64,000 nucleotides of DNA from Calditrichota bacterium. GTDB taxonomy: Bacteria; Electryoneota; AABM5-125-24; Hatepunaeales; Hatepunaeaceae. The stretch is from contig JABGPL010000008.1 in assembly GCA_018644935.1 (NCBI GenBank), positions 1 to 64,000 on the forward strand, in the 5' to 3' direction. Below the pieces are notes generated by a model. The model had not been told where the DNA came from, made no database searches, and saw only the letters and a list, made by a program, of their open reading frames with translations. The position numbers were made by a program, and so were the translations under genes. This document shows positions 8,198-19,067 of this stretch, in pieces (position 1 is the first letter of the stretch; each line of letters begins with the position of its first letter).

Positions 8198-11100
8198 GTG
8201 GCTTTAGGTCAATCATTATTTGACACAACAGCAGACCATTTTTCTAGAATAACTATTGGTTTGGCTTCACCGGAAATGATACTCGAGAGGTCTCGCGGTG
8301 AGGTAACCAAACCGGAAACGATTAATTATCGCTCATACAAGCCTGAGAAAGACGGGCTTTTCAGCGAGAAAATATTCGGACCTACAAAGGACTGGGAGTG
8401 CTTTTGCGGTAAATACCGGGGTATTAGATACAAAGGAATTATTTGTGATCGATGCTCAGTTGAAATTACCCGCAAGGACGTTCGTCGCAAACGAATGGGG
8501 CATATTGAACTTGCTGTACCAGTAGTTCATATCTGGTTCTTTAAATCAATGCCCTCGAAGATTGGTAACCTCCTCGGTCTTAATGGCCGTGAGATGGAAC
8601 GGTTGATTTATTATGAATCATATGCTGTTGTTCAACCGGGTCCAACCGAGTACCAACCTCATGAACTTCTGACTGAAGCCCAGTACAATAAAGTACTGGA
8701 TGAACTGGAACCAGGCAATGAAGAATTGCCCAATGACGACCCAAATAAGTTCATCGCTATGATGGGTGGGGACGCTGTTCTTGAACTTCTGAAACGAATA
8801 AAGGTCAAGGAGCTATCCCGAGAATTCAGGCACAGAATTATTACTGAGACTTCAACTCAGCGAAAATCTGAGTTTATTAAGCGACTTCGTGTAGTAGAGG
8901 CATTCATTCAAAAACACGACTTAGCGAAAGAAAATCGACCTGAATGGATGGTCTTGAAAGTAATTCCAATTGTACCGCCAGATCTAAGACCTCTGGTTCC
9001 TCTTGATGGTGGTAGATTTGCAACCTCAGATCTGAATGATTTGTACCGAAGAGTCATTATTCGTAACAACCGTCTGAAGCGATTGATGGAAATCAATGCT
9101 CCTGATGTGATATTGAGAAATGAAAAACGAATGCTTCAGGAAGCTGTTGACTCACTGTTTGATAATTCCCGAAAAGCTATTGCTATGCGTTCGGATGGTA
9201 ACCGTCCACTGAAATCTCTCTCAGATAACCTGCGAGGAAAACAGGGTCGTTTCCGTCAAAATCTACTTGGTAAACGTGTTGATTACTCAGGTAGATCGGT
9301 TATTACCGTAGGACCAACTCTTAAACTACATGAATGTGGGTTGCCGAAGGATATGGCTGTTGAGTTGTTTAAGCCTTTTATTATTCGAAAATTGATTGAA
9401 CGGGATTACACTAAAACCGTTAAGTCCGCAAAGCGGATGGTTGAGAAAAAGCTCGACTGCGTGTGGGAATTGCTTGAAGAGATCATTAAAGATCATCCAG
9501 TTATGCTCAATAGAGCCCCAACCCTTCACAGGCTTGGAATTCAGGCTTTTCATCCTCTTTTGATTGAAGGTAAAGCGATTAGACTGCATCCGTTGGTTTG
9601 TCCAGCGTTTAATGCTGACTTTGACGGTGACCAGATGGCTGTTCATTTGCCGTTATCTTATGAAGCGCAAATCGAAGCCAGATTGCTTATGCTGGCTCCT
9701 CGCAACATTTTGCATCCAGCCGATGGACGCCCCATTGCAGTCCCAAGTAAGGACATGGTGCTCGGCTGTTATTATATCACCAAAATTCTGGATGACGGCA
9801 ACGGTGCAGGTCGAGTATTTTCCTGCCCGAAAGAGGCATTGATAGCTTATGAAGCTAAAGTTATCGGATTACACTCTCTGGTAAAAATAAAAATCTTTGG
9901 CGAGATGGTTGAAACCACGGTAGGTCGTGTGATGTTCAACGAAATTATCCCTCAAAGACCAGAATTGAAAGAGGGTGAGGGGGTATATTACAACGAGCTG
10001 ATGACCAATCGTCGAATTCAGACCATTGTCGCAGAAGTATATGAGTACCTCGATTTTGATGAAACGGCAAAGTTCCTCGATGCATTAAAAAATTTAGGTT
10101 TTGAGACATCAACCGCCGGTGGTCTTTCCATTTCAGTTTCTGATGTGGAAGTTCCAAAAGAGAAGAATACAATGATTGATTCTTCGCAGGCAAAAGTTGA
10201 TGACATCCAATCCCAGTATGAAATGGGTTTGATTACAGATGGCGAGCGGTATAATATGATCATCGATACCTGGACACATACCACTATGGAAGTGACCGAA
10301 ACGATGTTCAATCACCTGCGGAAATCTCAGGCCGGATTTAATCCGATGTTTATGATGGCAGATTCCGGAGCTCGTGGTTCCAAGGAACAGATCAGACAAT
10401 TGGCAGGGATGCGTGGTTTGATGGCGAAGCCACAAAAAACAATGACCGGGCAGAAAGGTGAAATTATTGAATCACCGATTACCGCAAACTTCAAAGAAGG
10501 TTTGTCTGTACTCGAGTACTTTATTTCTACTCACGGTGCCCGTAAAGGTCTTGCTGATACGGCTTTGAAAACAGCAGATGCGGGTTATCTAACCAGAAGA
10601 CTTGTTGATGTTGCGCAGGATGTTATTATTAGTGAAGTAGACTGCGGCACTCTCAGGGGTATTGAAGTTGAAGCCCAGAAAGAGGGCGAAGAGGTATCTG
10701 AGCAGTTGTTTGAAAGGATCATGGGACGCGTGACAGCGGAGGACCTTTACAATCCTGTTACAAACGAAATGCTTCTGCCTGCAAACACCCTTATTACAAA
10801 AGATGAGGCTCAAGTTATTTCCTCTTCTGGGATTGCCAAGGTTCGAATTCGCTCTGTGTTAACCTGTGAAACCTCGGTCGGTGTTTGTACCCAATGCTAT
10901 GGGATTAACCTAACAAACGGTAAAATGGTGAATCAGGGTGAAGCTGTAGGTGTTATTGCTGCACAGGCTATTGGCGAGCCTGGCACACAGCTAACCCTTC
11001 GCACCTTCCACATTGGTGGAACTGCAGCATTGATTGCCACTGAATCGCAAGTCGTTGCTAAAGAATCCGGACGGATTGAATTCGAGAATATGTACATAAT

Positions 11101-12580
11101 CGAAAAATCCGACGGAACATTCGTAACACTCCGACGAAATGGTGTAATCAAGATTATTGATCCAAATAATCGTGTGGTAGCAAGGTATTCAGTTCCATAT
11201 GGTGCTAAGGTTCTGGTTACTGCTGATATGGAAATAAAGAAGAATGAGACGTTGTTCAGATGGGAACCATATTCAACATTCATTCTGGCTAATGACAATG
11301 GAATACTCCAATTCCATGATATCAAGGAAGCTGTCACCGTCGAGGAAGCTGTTGATGAAGCTACGGGTAAGCGAACAGCGACAATTATCGAAACCAAGGA
11401 TAGGAAACTCAGTCCAAGAATTCTCATTGTTGACAAAAAGGGTACAATGATTGGACAGTACATTCTTCCTGTTGGTGCACTGATTATGGTGGAAGATGGA
11501 GAGGAAGTGCAAGCTGGTGATGAGCTTGTGAAAATCCCACGCGGGAGTTCCAAGACAAAGGATATCACTGGTGGTTTACCACGAGTTGCTGAATTGTTTG
11601 AAGCACGTCGCCCAAAAGATCCGTCAGTAGTCTCAGATATAGATGGTGTTGTGAAATATGGTGAGCTCAAAAGAGGTGTTCGAGAGATATTTGTAACTCC
11701 TCCGGATTCACCAGATCCGACTAAATACTCAATTCCGATTGGTAGACATATTCTTGTTCATGACGGAGAGTTTGTCACCGCTGGTGAACGATTGACCGAA
11801 GGATCAGTCTCACCTCAAGATATCCTTGCAATTCTCGGACCTGGGCGTGTTCAGGAATATCTTGTAAATGAGATTCAAGCGGTTTACCGCCTGCAGGGTG
11901 TTCGTATTAATGATAAGCATATTGAAACAATTGTACGCCAGATGATGCAGAAAGTTCGAATTGAGGATCCCGGTGATTCTCTGCATCTTGAGGGTGACCA
12001 CGTTGATTACATTCGACTACAGCGTGAAATCAGGCAACTGGCCGGTAGAGTCTTTATTGAAGAATCAGGAGACTCTAAATTCCTGGTAGGTTCAATTGTT
12101 GACCGTAATGCATATACTCGTGAAAGGAATAAGATTAGAAAAGCCTCGGGAGAGGAGCCGAAAGCCAGACCGGCAAAACCGGCAACATTCCACCAGATAT
12201 TGCTTGGCATTACGCAGGCATCGCTGGCAACGGAGAGCTTTATCTCAGCAGCCTCATTCCAGGAAACGACAAGAGTACTGACTGAAGCTGCCATCGCAAA
12301 GAAAACGGATTCTCTTCATGGCTTAAAAGAAAATGTCATTATGGGAAACCTGATTCCTGCAGGTACAGGACTCAAGAGATATAGCACTATTATTGTAGAT
12401 CCCCCTGAAGAAGATGTGTTTGATGCAAAACCATCAAAAACAGAGGTAGATCTTTTTGCTGAAGAGGTACTCGTTTCTCCTGACTTGCAGCAAATGTCTC
12501 CCGCAGTGGATACACAATCATTCCCGGAAATTAATATTGACGGACTTCCAGGAATAGCCGATTCAATCACTGAAGATTAA
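8198..12580 (+). CDS. rpoC: DNA-directed RNA polymerase subunit beta'
   Basis: Largest polymerase subunit, 1460 residues. The N-terminal zinc site is seen as CFCGKYRG...CDRCSVE near residues 69-88. The active-site loop [12 protein letters not shown], whose three Asp residues bind catalytic magnesium, lies near residue 470. The second zinc site shows as CGTLRG (about residue 814) and [13 protein letters not shown]. The trigger-loop region contains [19 protein letters not shown] at 8198 is preceded by GGAGG at 8188-8192. The C-terminal roughly 60 residues (from about residue 1400) are acidic and poorly conserved. rpsL follows after 143 bp with its own promoter-like site. Confidence 0.98.
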   Translation: MALGQSLFDTTADHFSRITIGLASPEMILERSRGEVTKPETINYRSYKPEKDGLFSEKIFGPTKDWECFCGKYRGIRYKGIICDRCSVEITRKDVRRKRMGHIELAVPVVHIWFFKSMPSKIGNLLGLNGREMERLIYYESYAVVQPGPTEYQPHELLTEAQYNKVLDELEPGNEELPNDDPNKFIAMMGGDAVLELLKRIKVKELSREFRHRIITETSTQRKSEFIKRLRVVEAFIQKHDLAKENRPEWMVLKVIPIVPPDLRPLVPLDGGRFATSDLNDLYRRVIIRNNRLKRLMEINAPDVILRNEKRMLQEAVDSLFDNSRKAIAMRSDGNRPLKSLSDNLRGKQGRFRQNLLGKRVDYSGRSVITVGPTLKLHECGLPKDMAVELFKPFIIRKLIERDYTKTVKSAKRMVEKKLDCVWELLEEIIKDHPVMLNRAPTLHRLGIQAFHPLLIEGKAIRLHPLVCPAFNADFDGDQMAVHLPLSYEAQIEARLLMLAPRNILHPADGRPIAVPSKDMVLGCYYITKILDDGNGAGRVFSCPKEALIAYEAKVIGLHSLVKIKIFGEMVETTVGRVMFNEIIPQRPELKEGEGVYYNELMTNRRIQTIVAEVYEYLDFDETAKFLDALKNLGFETSTAGGLSISVSDVEVPKEKNTMIDSSQAKVDDIQSQYEMGLITDGERYNMIIDTWTHTTMEVTETMFNHLRKSQAGFNPMFMMADSGARGSKEQIRQLAGMRGLMAKPQKTMTGQKGEIIESPITANFKEGLSVLEYFISTHGARKGLADTALKTADAGYLTRRLVDVAQDVIISEVDCGTLRGIEVEAQKEGEEVSEQLFERIMGRVTAEDLYNPVTNEMLLPANTLITKDEAQVISSSGIAKVRIRSVLTCETSVGVCTQCYGINLTNGKMVNQGEAVGVIAAQAIGEPGTQLTLRTFHIGGTAALIATESQVVAKESGRIEFENMYIIEKSDGTFVTLRRNGVIKIIDPNNRVVARYSVPYGAKVLVTADMEIKKNETLFRWEPYSTFILANDNGILQFHDIKEAVTVEEAVDEATGKRTATIIETKDRKLSPRILIVDKKGTMIGQYILPVGALIMVEDGEEVQAGDELVKIPRGSSKTKDITGGLPRVAELFEARRPKDPSVVSDIDGVVKYGELKRGVREIFVTPPDSPDPTKYSIPIGRHILVHDGEFVTAGERLTEGSVSPQDILAILGPGRVQEYLVNEIQAVYRLQGVRINDKHIETIVRQMMQKVRIEDPGDSLHLEGDHVDYIRLQREIRQLAGRVFIEESGDSKFLVGSIVDRNAYTRERNKIRKASGEEPKARPAKPATFHQILLGITQASLATESFISAASFQETTRVLTEAAIAKKTDSLHGLKENVIMGNLIPAGTGLKRYSTIIVDPPEEDVFDAKPSKTEVDLFAEEVLVSPDLQQMSPAVDTQSFPEINIDGLPGIADSITED

Positions 12581-12615
12581 TTATCATTGTTTGAATCGAC
12601 AAATCAAGAAAAATG

Positions 12616-12644
12616 TTGACATTAGGAAATTCAGAGATTATCTT
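12616..12644 (+). promoter_or_regulatory. Candidate sigma70 promoter for rpsL-rpsG (str operon)
   Basis: TTGACA (12616-12621), a 17-bp spacer and TATCTT (12639-12644), in the 143-bp gap ahead of rpsL. The same -10 hexamer at the same spacing occurs before rpsJ (18013-18041), which strengthens both calls. Confidence 0.6.
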
Positions 12645-12723
12645 AGATAGTTCTGATTTAAAGGTGGTAGATTGGTGAAAACCACTATTACAACTTGATG
12701 TAGAGAGAAAACAAGGAAATATT

Positions 12724-13101
12724 TTGCCGACGCTGAATCAATTGGTGAGAAAAGGTCGCTGGACCAAGAAAGGAAAAAGCATGGCTCCAGCATTGCAGAA
12801 CTGTCCACAGAAACGTGGAGTATGTGTAAGGGTTTACACAACTACACCAAAGAAACCAAACTCTGCTCTTAGAAAGGTAGCCCGTGTCCGTTTATCAAAT
12901 GGTATTGAGGTTACAAGTTACATCCCGGGCGAAGGTCACAACCTCCAGGAACACTCTATTGTTCTTATTCGTGGCGGTCGTGTAAAGGATTTGCCGGGTG
13001 TGCGATATCATATTATTCGTGGTGCTCTGGACGCTATAGGTGTTGAGGGACGATCACAAGCACGTTCCAAATACGGAACGAAACTGAAAAAGACGATCTG
13101 A
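12724..13101 (+). CDS. rpsL: 30S ribosomal protein S12
   Basis: S12 lies at the decoding centre. It has 125 residues with the family motifs [17 protein letters not shown] near residue 40 and [10 protein letters not shown] near residue 87; the Asp in the latter is the usual methylthiolation site. The lysines altered in streptomycin-resistant mutants are wild type. The start is TTG at 12724, with AAGGAAA just upstream; no ATG or GTG fits better. rpsG follows by 12 bp. Confidence 0.97.
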   Translation: MPTLNQLVRKGRWTKKGKSMAPALQNCPQKRGVCVRVYTTTPKKPNSALRKVARVRLSNGIEVTSYIPGEGHNLQEHSIVLIRGGRVKDLPGVRYHIIRGALDAIGVEGRSQARSKYGTKLKKTI

Positions 13102-13113
13102 TAGGCGGGGATT

Positions 13114-13584
13114 ATGTCAAGGCGGAAAAAAGCAACAATTAGAGAAATTCTTCCGGACCCAAAGTATGGGGATCTTTTAATTTCTAAATTTGTAAATAAT
13201 CTGTTGAAGCGCGGCAAACGTGTTACTGCAGAAGGAATATTGTATGGCGCTCTCGATCTTATTGAGGAACGTACCAAACAGAACGGTGTTGAAGTTTTTC
13301 ATAAGGCATTAGACAATGCAAAACCAGCACTCGAGGTTAAATCCCGTCGGGTTGGTGGGTCAACCTATCAGGTTCCTGTTGAAGTGAGAGGATCTCGACA
13401 ACAAGCTTTGGCGATCCGGTGGATCATTAAGTTTGCCAAAGCAAGACCTGACAAAACTATGGCAGAAAGTCTTGCTGCTGAATTGATCGCGGCCGCGAAT
13501 GAAGAGGGCTCGACAATTAAGAAACGTGACGACACTTTGAAGATGGCAGAAGCTAACAGAGCCTTCGCCCATTTCAGGTGGTAG
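13114..13584 (+). CDS. rpsG: 30S ribosomal protein S7
   Basis: Primary 16S rRNA-binding protein of the 30S head, 156 residues, the usual length. The N-terminal [20 protein letters not shown] and the central [12 protein letters not shown] motif are typical. The start is ATG at 13114 after GGGGA. It is followed by a 240-bp gap with a hairpin near 13593-13617 and a terminator at 13723. Confidence 0.97.
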   Translation: MSRRKKATIREILPDPKYGDLLISKFVNNLLKRGKRVTAEGILYGALDLIEERTKQNGVEVFHKALDNAKPALEVKSRRVGGSTYQVPVEVRGSRQQALAIRWIIKFAKARPDKTMAESLAAELIAAANEEGSTIKKRDDTLKMAEANRAFAHFRW

Positions 13585-13722
13585 CAAACAGATGCTCGCG
13601 AGAATTTTATTCCTGCGAGTGATTAGAATTATTCGGTCCGATAACTCCGGGCAACTTGTGGAAAGAAACCAGATACAACATATAAGAAAAACATAGCGGA
13701 CCGGTGCATTCTATAGATTTTT

Positions 13723-13755
13723 GAAAAGCAGCCTGTTGGCTGCTTTTCGTGTTTA
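13723..13755 (+). terminator. Intrinsic terminator after rpsL-rpsG
   Basis: A perfect 11-bp stem GAAAAGCAGCC (13723-13733) / GGCTGCTTTTC (13738-13748) with loop TGTT, followed by GTGTTTA. The U-rich run lies mostly inside the stem, so read-through into fusA is likely. A weaker hairpin (CTCGC/GCGAG arms) lies at about 13593-13617. Confidence 0.7.
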
Positions 13756-13824
13756 TAGAATTAAGTGTATCTGTTGTGATTATGCAACTTATGTATTTGG
13801 TTCAAGTGGTGCAAAGCTGCACAT

Positions 13825-15999
13825 TTGGTGACTGGACAGAAGAAAACAGACAGGGATAAGCACATAAACGGGAAAAAATCAAAATCCGGCAAGGCCTCTA
13901 AGGGGAAAAAGTCGGTTGATAAAAAGTCGATTCAAATTTCGAAATTTCGAAATATTGGTATTATGGCTCACATCGATGCTGGAAAGACGACCACTACCGA
14001 ACGAATCCTTTTTTATACCGGAAAAACCTACAAAATGGGTGAAGTCCATGAAGGAACAGCTGTCATGGACTGGATGGAACAGGAACAAGAACGAGGCATT
14101 ACAATTACCGCCGCAGCAACAACTTGCCCCTGGAAAGATTATCAAATAAATATCATTGATACTCCCGGGCATGTCGATTTTACAGCTGAAGTAGAGAGAT
14201 CTCTTCGTGTACTTGATGGTGCCGTTGCTGTTTTTTGTGCGGTCGGTGGAGTTGAACCACAATCTGAAACTGTTTGGAAGCAGGCAGATCATTACAATGT
14301 TCCGCGAATAGCTTACATTAATAAAATGGACCGTTCCGGAGCAGATTTTTATCGTGTGGTTGATATGATGCGGGATCAGCTTCATGCCGTTCCAATTCCC
14401 CTACAGATACCGCTTGGTCAGGGTGAGTTATTCAATGGTATGATTGATCTTATCCGGATGAAAGCTGTTACCTTTCTTGAAGACAGTATGGGTGTCAAAT
14501 GGGAAGAAAATGATATCCCGCCGGACATGCAAGGTGATGCGCTTAAATGGAGAGAGAAATTACTCGAATCTGTTTCTGATTTTGATGACAGCTTAATGGA
14601 GAAGTTCCTTGATGGTGCTGATATCTGTGCTGAAGAAGTTCAGGCTGCAATCCGTAAGGCTACTCTTGAGTGCAGGATATCACCTGTATTGTGTGGTTCA
14701 TCATTCAGGTATAAAGGTGTTCAGAGGCTTTTAGATGCAATTGTAAACTATCTGCCGAGTCCCATAGACGTGAAACCGATAAAAGGGATTCAACCACATA
14801 CCGAGAAATCAGAAGAGAGAATAGCCTCTAACGATGAACCCTTTGCCGCGCTGGCTTTCAAAATAGTTACTGATCCCTATATGGGAAAACTAACTTACCT
14901 TCGAGTTTATTCCGGCAGTATTGATGCAGGAACAACAGTTCTTAATTCCAATAATGGGAAGCGTGAAAGGATTAACCGTATCCTCAGAATGTTTGCTAAC
15001 AAACGCGACGATCTTGATCAGGTAAATGCCGGTGACATAGTCGCAATAATCGGGCTCAGAAATACTCGAACCGGAGAGACACTTTCAGACCAGAAAAGGC
15101 AAGTTGTTTTTGAAAGAATGGTTTTTCCTGAACCGGTTATATCCATCTCTGTGGAAGCCCTAAATATGACAGAGCAGGATAAACTGTTTGATGCTCTTAC
15201 AAAACTTAGTGAAGAGGACCCGACATTCCAGGTTCGACATGATAAAGAGAGTGGTCAGACCTTGATCTCCGGCATGGGTGAGCTGCATTTAGAAGTTCTC
15301 GTTGAGAGGATGAAACGCGAATTTGGTGTGAAGGTACAACAGGGTAAGCCGCATGTAGCTTTCCGGGAAACCATTACGAATTCTGCACGAGGTGAGGGAA
15401 AATTCGTACGGCAGTCTGGTGGTAAAGGGCAGTACGGACATGTTATTCTTGAGGTTGAACCCTGCGAAAGAGGGCAGGGATTCAAGTTTGAGAATAAAAT
15501 TATTGGTGGTGCAATACCAAGAGAGTTCATCGAGCCGGTTAGAAAGGGCATTTTTGAAGCACTTGACAACGGTCGTCTGGCTGGTTACCCTGTAATTGAC
15601 ATTAAAGTTACGCTTCTGGACGGCTCCTTTCACGACGTTGATTCTTCTGATATTGCCTTCAGAATTGCAGGATCCATGGCTGTTCAGGATGCAATTAAAC
15701 GGGCAACTCCAACACTGCTTGAACCCTTAATGAAGCTTGAAGTTATTTTACCTCAGATTTATCTTGGTGATGTTGTTAGTGATTTGAACTCAAGGCATGC
15801 TCGAATTTTGGGAATCGATATGCGAGGTGATGGTGAGGTTATCAAGGCTGAAACCCCATTAGCTCATATGTTCGGCTATGCGACACGATTGAGGTCGTTG
15901 TCACAGGGTCGAGCATTCTTCAATCTTGAATTCCAGAGATATGAAAGAGTACCCGCAGCAACTCAACAAGATATTTTAAAGAAATTACGTGGTTATTAG
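13825..15999 (+). CDS. fusA: Elongation factor G with a lysine-rich N-terminal extension
   Basis: EF-G is the translocation GTPase. The 724-residue frame shows G1 [12 protein letters not shown] (about residues 49-60), G3 DTPGH, G4 NKMD, and domains II-V through to [13 protein letters not shown] and the C-terminus. It begins with about 43 residues before [10 protein letters not shown], where the family usually has about 10. The extra part is dominated by Lys, Ser and Gly and looks disordered. No ATG, GTG or TTG occurs between the extension and the G domain except the Met inside IMAH, so the extension is probably real. The start is TTG 13825 or GTG 13828; the ribosome site is weak for both. tuf follows by 25 bp. 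Confidence 0.95.
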   Translation: MVTGQKKTDRDKHINGKKSKSGKASKGKKSVDKKSIQISKFRNIGIMAHIDAGKTTTTERILFYTGKTYKMGEVHEGTAVMDWMEQEQERGITITAAATTCPWKDYQINIIDTPGHVDFTAEVERSLRVLDGAVAVFCAVGGVEPQSETVWKQADHYNVPRIAYINKMDRSGADFYRVVDMMRDQLHAVPIPLQIPLGQGELFNGMIDLIRMKAVTFLEDSMGVKWEENDIPPDMQGDALKWREKLLESVSDFDDSLMEKFLDGADICAEEVQAAIRKATLECRISPVLCGSSFRYKGVQRLLDAIVNYLPSPIDVKPIKGIQPHTEKSEERIASNDEPFAALAFKIVTDPYMGKLTYLRVYSGSIDAGTTVLNSNNGKRERINRILRMFANKRDDLDQVNAGDIVAIIGLRNTRTGETLSDQKRQVVFERMVFPEPVISISVEALNMTEQDKLFDALTKLSEEDPTFQVRHDKESGQTLISGMGELHLEVLVERMKREFGVKVQQGKPHVAFRETITNSARGEGKFVRQSGGKGQYGHVILEVEPCERGQGFKFENKIIGGAIPREFIEPVRKGIFEALDNGRLAGYPVIDIKVTLLDGSFHDVDSSDIAFRIAGSMAVQDAIKRATPTLLEPLMKLEVILPQIYLGDVVSDLNSRHARILGIDMRGDGEVIKAETPLAHMFGYATRLRSLSQGRAFFNLEFQRYERVPAATQQDILKKLRGY

Positions 16000-16024
16000 A
16001 TAGAGATAACGGAAGAGACAGACA

Positions 16025-17215
16025 ATGGCAAAAGAAAAATTTGTACGGGATAAAACGCATGTCAACATCGGCACAATTGGTCATGTAGACCATGGTAAGA
16101 CGACGTTGACCTCTGCAATAACGCTTTATCTTTCCGAGATGGGATTCTCCGAGAAGCGTTCGTTTGATTCAATTGACAATGCCCCCGAAGAAAAGGCTCG
16201 TGGGATAACGATTGCAACAGCTCACATTGAGTACACAACCAAGAATCGTCATTACGCTCATGTTGACTGTCCTGGTCACGCGGACTATGTGAAGAACATG
16301 GTTACAGGTGCCGCCCAGATGGACGGAGCGATAGTTGTTGTAGGTGCCAATGATGGTCCTATGCCTCAGACTCGTGAGCACATTCTTCTGGCTCGCCAGG
16401 TGAATGTACCCTATCTTCTTGTTTTCATGAACAAGACTGATTTGGTTGATGATGAGGAACTTCTTGATTTAGTCGAGCTTGAGATGCGGGAACTTCTGAC
16501 CGAGTATGAATTCCCCGGTGATGATATTCCAATCATTCGCGGTTCAGCACTTGATGCAATGAATGAACCGAAAAACCCTGAGAAGGCTGGTTGTCTCCAA
16601 GAGCTTCTTGATGCAGTTGATACCTACATTCCGGATCCAGAGCGCGCAATCGATATGCCTTTCCTGATGCCAATTGAGGGCGTTTTTTCGATCACCGGTC
16701 GCGGAACAGTAGTTACCGGACGTGTCGAACGTGGAATTATCCATGTCGGAGACAGTGTTGAGATATTGGGCCTCGGCACAAAACGTTCAACAGTCTGTAC
16801 AGGTGTCGAGATGTTCCGTAAACTTCTTGATCAGGGTCAAGCTGGCGACAACTGTGGTTTACTTCTTCGTGGTGTTGGCAAAGATGATGTCGAGCGTGGT
16901 CAGGTTATTGTGAAGCCCGGCTCCATCTTACCTCATACCAAGTTTGAAGGTGAAGTGTACATTCTTTCTAAATCAGAGGGTGGTCGTCACACACCATTCT
17001 TCAATGGTTATCGTCCGCAGTTCTATTTCCGTACAACTGATGTTACAGGCGCAGTGACACTTCCTGAGGGACGTGAGATGGTTATGCCTGGTGATCATGT
17101 AACGATTTCGGTAGAACTGATTCAGTCGATTGCAATGGAAGAGAATGTTCGCTTTGCAATTCGTGAGGGTGGTCGCACAGTAGGTGCAGGCATGGTCTCA
17201 AAGCTGCTTGATTGA
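16025..17215 (+). CDS. tuf: Elongation factor Tu, copy 2 (complete)
   Basis: Complete 396-residue EF-Tu. G1 is GHVDHGKT (about residues 18-25), switch I ARGITI, G3 DCPGH, and G4 NKTD, where NKCD is more usual. Domains 2 and 3 follow. The start is ATG at 16025. It forms the fusA-tuf end of the str cluster. It is a paralogue of the truncated copy at 1-650; the two differ at eight of 215 comparable residues. Confidence 0.98.
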   Translation: MAKEKFVRDKTHVNIGTIGHVDHGKTTLTSAITLYLSEMGFSEKRSFDSIDNAPEEKARGITIATAHIEYTTKNRHYAHVDCPGHADYVKNMVTGAAQMDGAIVVVGANDGPMPQTREHILLARQVNVPYLLVFMNKTDLVDDEELLDLVELEMRELLTEYEFPGDDIPIIRGSALDAMNEPKNPEKAGCLQELLDAVDTYIPDPERAIDMPFLMPIEGVFSITGRGTVVTGRVERGIIHVGDSVEILGLGTKRSTVCTGVEMFRKLLDQGQAGDNCGLLLRGVGKDDVERGQVIVKPGSILPHTKFEGEVYILSKSEGGRHTPFFNGYRPQFYFRTTDVTGAVTLPEGREMVMPGDHVTISVELIQSIAMEENVRFAIREGGRTVGAGMVSKLLD

Positions 17216-17228
17216 TAAAGATATTTTA

Positions 17229-17258
17229 GTCGTCAGCTCTCTTGTTTGAGCTGACGAC
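17229..17258 (+). terminator. Hairpin after tuf, attenuator-like
   Basis: A perfect 11-bp stem GTCGTCAGCTC (17229-17239) / GAGCTGACGAC (17248-17258) with an 8-nt loop, 13 bp after the tuf stop. It lacks a T tract (GGAATCTT follows) and ends only 8 bp before the next start codon. It may therefore act as a partial terminator, mRNA stabiliser or translation modulator of the small membrane gene rather than a clean stop. Confidence 0.5.
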
Positions 17259-17266
17259 GGAATCTT

Positions 17267-17539
17267 ATGACGATGCCTGAAATCATCCGGTATTTACTTG
17301 CAGCACTGTCAATCTATATGCTTGTTGCTGGAACAATACCATTCACGTTTTTATTCAGATCCAGGGGATATAGAGCCCGTGGACACTTCATTCGATTGGC
17401 TGGACTCTTATTCATCATCGTTCTGGTTGTGCCGACACCTTTCTATATCAAGGTTTTTATCTTAATACTTGCGCACGGCGCTCTTATTAGGGCAGCTGTC
17501 AGTGCCAGAAAGAAATATAATTCTGATAATTTGGGATGA
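17267..17539 (+). CDS. Small membrane protein A, paralogue of its neighbour
   Basis: A 90-residue hydrophobic protein of unknown function. It has about three membrane segments (roughly residues 9-30, 42-57 and 60-76). A short basic loop FRSRGYRARGHF sits between the first two, and the C-terminal tail is basic. It shares the pattern YML..G.IP...L.R.RG..A.G.....AG.L....VP with the next gene, so the two are tandem paralogues. The start is ATG 17267; ATG 17273 is an equally good choice. It sits between tuf and the S10 promoter, where most genomes have nothing. No known family was recognised. Confidence 0.75.
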   Translation: MTMPEIIRYLLAALSIYMLVAGTIPFTFLFRSRGYRARGHFIRLAGLLFIIVLVVPTPFYIKVFILILAHGALIRAAVSARKKYNSDNLG

Positions 17540-17562
17540 GTTAATTTCCACACGAGGTCTTT

Positions 17563-17814
17563 ATGATTTTCGGGATTTTTACTGTGTTCATTGGGGGGTA
17601 CATGCTGATTTTTGGTAGTATTCCAACCCATTATCTGTTAAGAACAAGGGGTCCGATTGCTGAAGGTATATGGGTTAATATTGCAGGTGCAAGCCTTCTC
17701 ATCGCATATTTTGTTCCGGTTAGTGCCACTTTCAGAGTAATTCTACTTGTTTTTGGATTAATCTCAATAATAATTGGCGCAGTAATGTCAATTCAAAAAT
17801 ACAAAAACCTCTGA
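17563..17814 (+). CDS. Small membrane protein B, paralogue of its neighbour
   Basis: An 83-residue hydrophobic protein with about three membrane segments (residues 2-25, 37-54, 57-76) and a basic loop LRTRGPIAEG. The start is ATG 17563, with GAGG at 17553-17556, a good ribosome site. It is clearly related to the preceding gene (shared YML..G.IP, RTRG/RSRG, AG.L, VP positions), which points to a local duplication. The 24-bp gap suggests co-transcription. The function is unknown; a membrane-embedded partner of ribosome or Sec traffic would be only a guess from location. Confidence 0.78.
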   Translation: MIFGIFTVFIGGYMLIFGSIPTHYLLRTRGPIAEGIWVNIAGASLLIAYFVPVSATFRVILLVFGLISIIIGAVMSIQKYKNL

Positions 17815-18012
17815 CGTTTTGAATTGGAACATAAATAATTTGGATTTCCAAAATAATATTCTGGTTTTTTACTTTGGACTTTCCAGAAACACAAACTGGG
17901 TCTATTTAACGACTTAAACGATTTGCTGGTTTGTACATTTTATCCGAATTTAGGCATGATGCACGAAAAACCTGAGAAACTGTTTATTTTAGACATTTAT
18001 TCAGGCTGGATA

Positions 18013-18041
18013 TTGACTATCAAGTCAATATATGATATCTT
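18013..18041 (+). promoter_or_regulatory. Candidate sigma70 promoter of the S10 operon
   Basis: TTGACT (18013-18018), a 17-bp spacer and TATCTT (18036-18041), 88 bp ahead of rpsJ. The -35 box overlaps a perfect inverted repeat TTGACTATCAAGTCAA (18013-18028), a possible operator. The rest of the 314-bp gap (17815-18128) is AT-rich. It holds a 6-bp inverted repeat TTCTGG/CCAGAA at 17859-17888 but no gene. Confidence 0.55.
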
Positions 18042-18128
18042 AAGAATCTGTATTTAAACCGCGTAATCACGTGGGACCAAATACAAGACTTGTGAAACGC
18101 ATTTTTTCATAGCAAATAAATTTGAACT

Positions 18129-18437
18129 ATGCCCGGACAGACAATACGCATAAAACTGAAAGCTTACGATCATAGCCTGATCGACAAGTCTACAGAGAAG
18201 ATCATACGCACCGCGCGTGCTACCGGTGCTGCGATTTCAGGACCGATACCGCTTCCGACAAAGAAGCGGATTTACACCGTTCTGCGGAGCCCGCACGTCG
18301 ATAAGAAATCACGGGAGCAGTTTGAGACCCGTATTCATAAGCGACTTATTGATATTCTTAATTCATCTACGCGTACGATAGATGCTCTTATGCGTCTGGA
18401 GTTGCCCGCAGGTGTAGATATTGAGATAAAGACATGA
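18129..18437 (+). CDS. rpsJ: 30S ribosomal protein S10
   Basis: Small-subunit head protein that also partners NusB in antitermination. It is 102 residues, starting [15 protein letters not shown], with the signature [20 protein letters not shown] near residues 37-56. Length and fold signature are normal. It is the first gene of the S10 cluster. Its stop overlaps the rplC start by 4 bp (ATGA), implying translational coupling. Confidence 0.97.
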   Translation: MPGQTIRIKLKAYDHSLIDKSTEKIIRTARATGAAISGPIPLPTKKRIYTVLRSPHVDKKSREQFETRIHKRLIDILNSSTRTIDALMRLELPAGVDIEIKT

Positions 18438-19054
18438 TTGGTTTACTTGGACGTAAAAAAGGCATGGGTGCCATTTATGATGTAAATGGAATCCAGACGC
18501 CAGTGACCGTAATCGAAGCCGGTCCTTGTCCTGTTGTGCAGACCAAACCTGAAGACACTAAGGGAAGAACCTCAGTTCAGCTCGGGTTTGAGAGTACCGG
18601 CGACAAGAATATGACTAAGGCAAAATTAGGTCATTTAAAGAAAGCCAACCAGAAACCTCTTCGGTTCTTAAGGGAATTCAAGGATGTTGACGGTAATCCT
18701 GATGTTGGAGATATCCTTAAAGTGGATGTTTTTAACCCTGGAGATCTGGTCGACATAACCGGCATTTCAAAAGGACGCGGTTTTACAGGAGTAATCAAGC
18801 GCTACGGATTTAATCAACCACCCATGACACATGGTACTCATGAATCATATCGTGGTGGTGGATCTATCGGGGCCGCTTCTTATCCTGCTCGTGTCTGGCC
18901 TGGATTGAAAATGGCTGGACGGATGGGTGGTGAGAATGTGACTGTCAAGAATCTGACAGTTATTAAGATTGACCTGGAAAAAGGTCTTCTGGTTGTCAAG
19001 GGTGCGGTTCCCGGTGCTGCCGGTGGCCTCGTTGTCATCAGAAAGAACGATTAG
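18434..19054 (+). CDS. rplC: 50S ribosomal protein L3
   Basis: L3 reaches the peptidyl-transferase centre. The 206-residue frame begins [12 protein letters not shown] and has the loop [17 protein letters not shown] near residues 140-156, with [16 protein letters not shown] after it. ATG 18434 overlaps the rpsJ stop. rplD follows 13 bp later. All features are family-typical. Confidence 0.97.
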   Translation: MIGLLGRKKGMGAIYDVNGIQTPVTVIEAGPCPVVQTKPEDTKGRTSVQLGFESTGDKNMTKAKLGHLKKANQKPLRFLREFKDVDGNPDVGDILKVDVFNPGDLVDITGISKGRGFTGVIKRYGFNQPPMTHGTHESYRGGGSIGAASYPARVWPGLKMAGRMGGENVTVKNLTVIKIDLEKGLLVVKGAVPGAAGGLVVIRKND

Positions 19055-19067
19055 GGGGCTTTGAAGA

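Noticed and set aside
10933-11670. 245-codon open frame on the minus strand inside rpoC
   Set aside because: Entirely within a certain rpoC; low-complexity Ser/Thr/Ile composition typical of an antisense shadow, with no motif.
1-17215. Duplication of tuf as a sign of a mobile segment
   Set aside because: Two tuf genes at these exact positions are ancestral in many bacteria; no transposase or target-site repeats are present.
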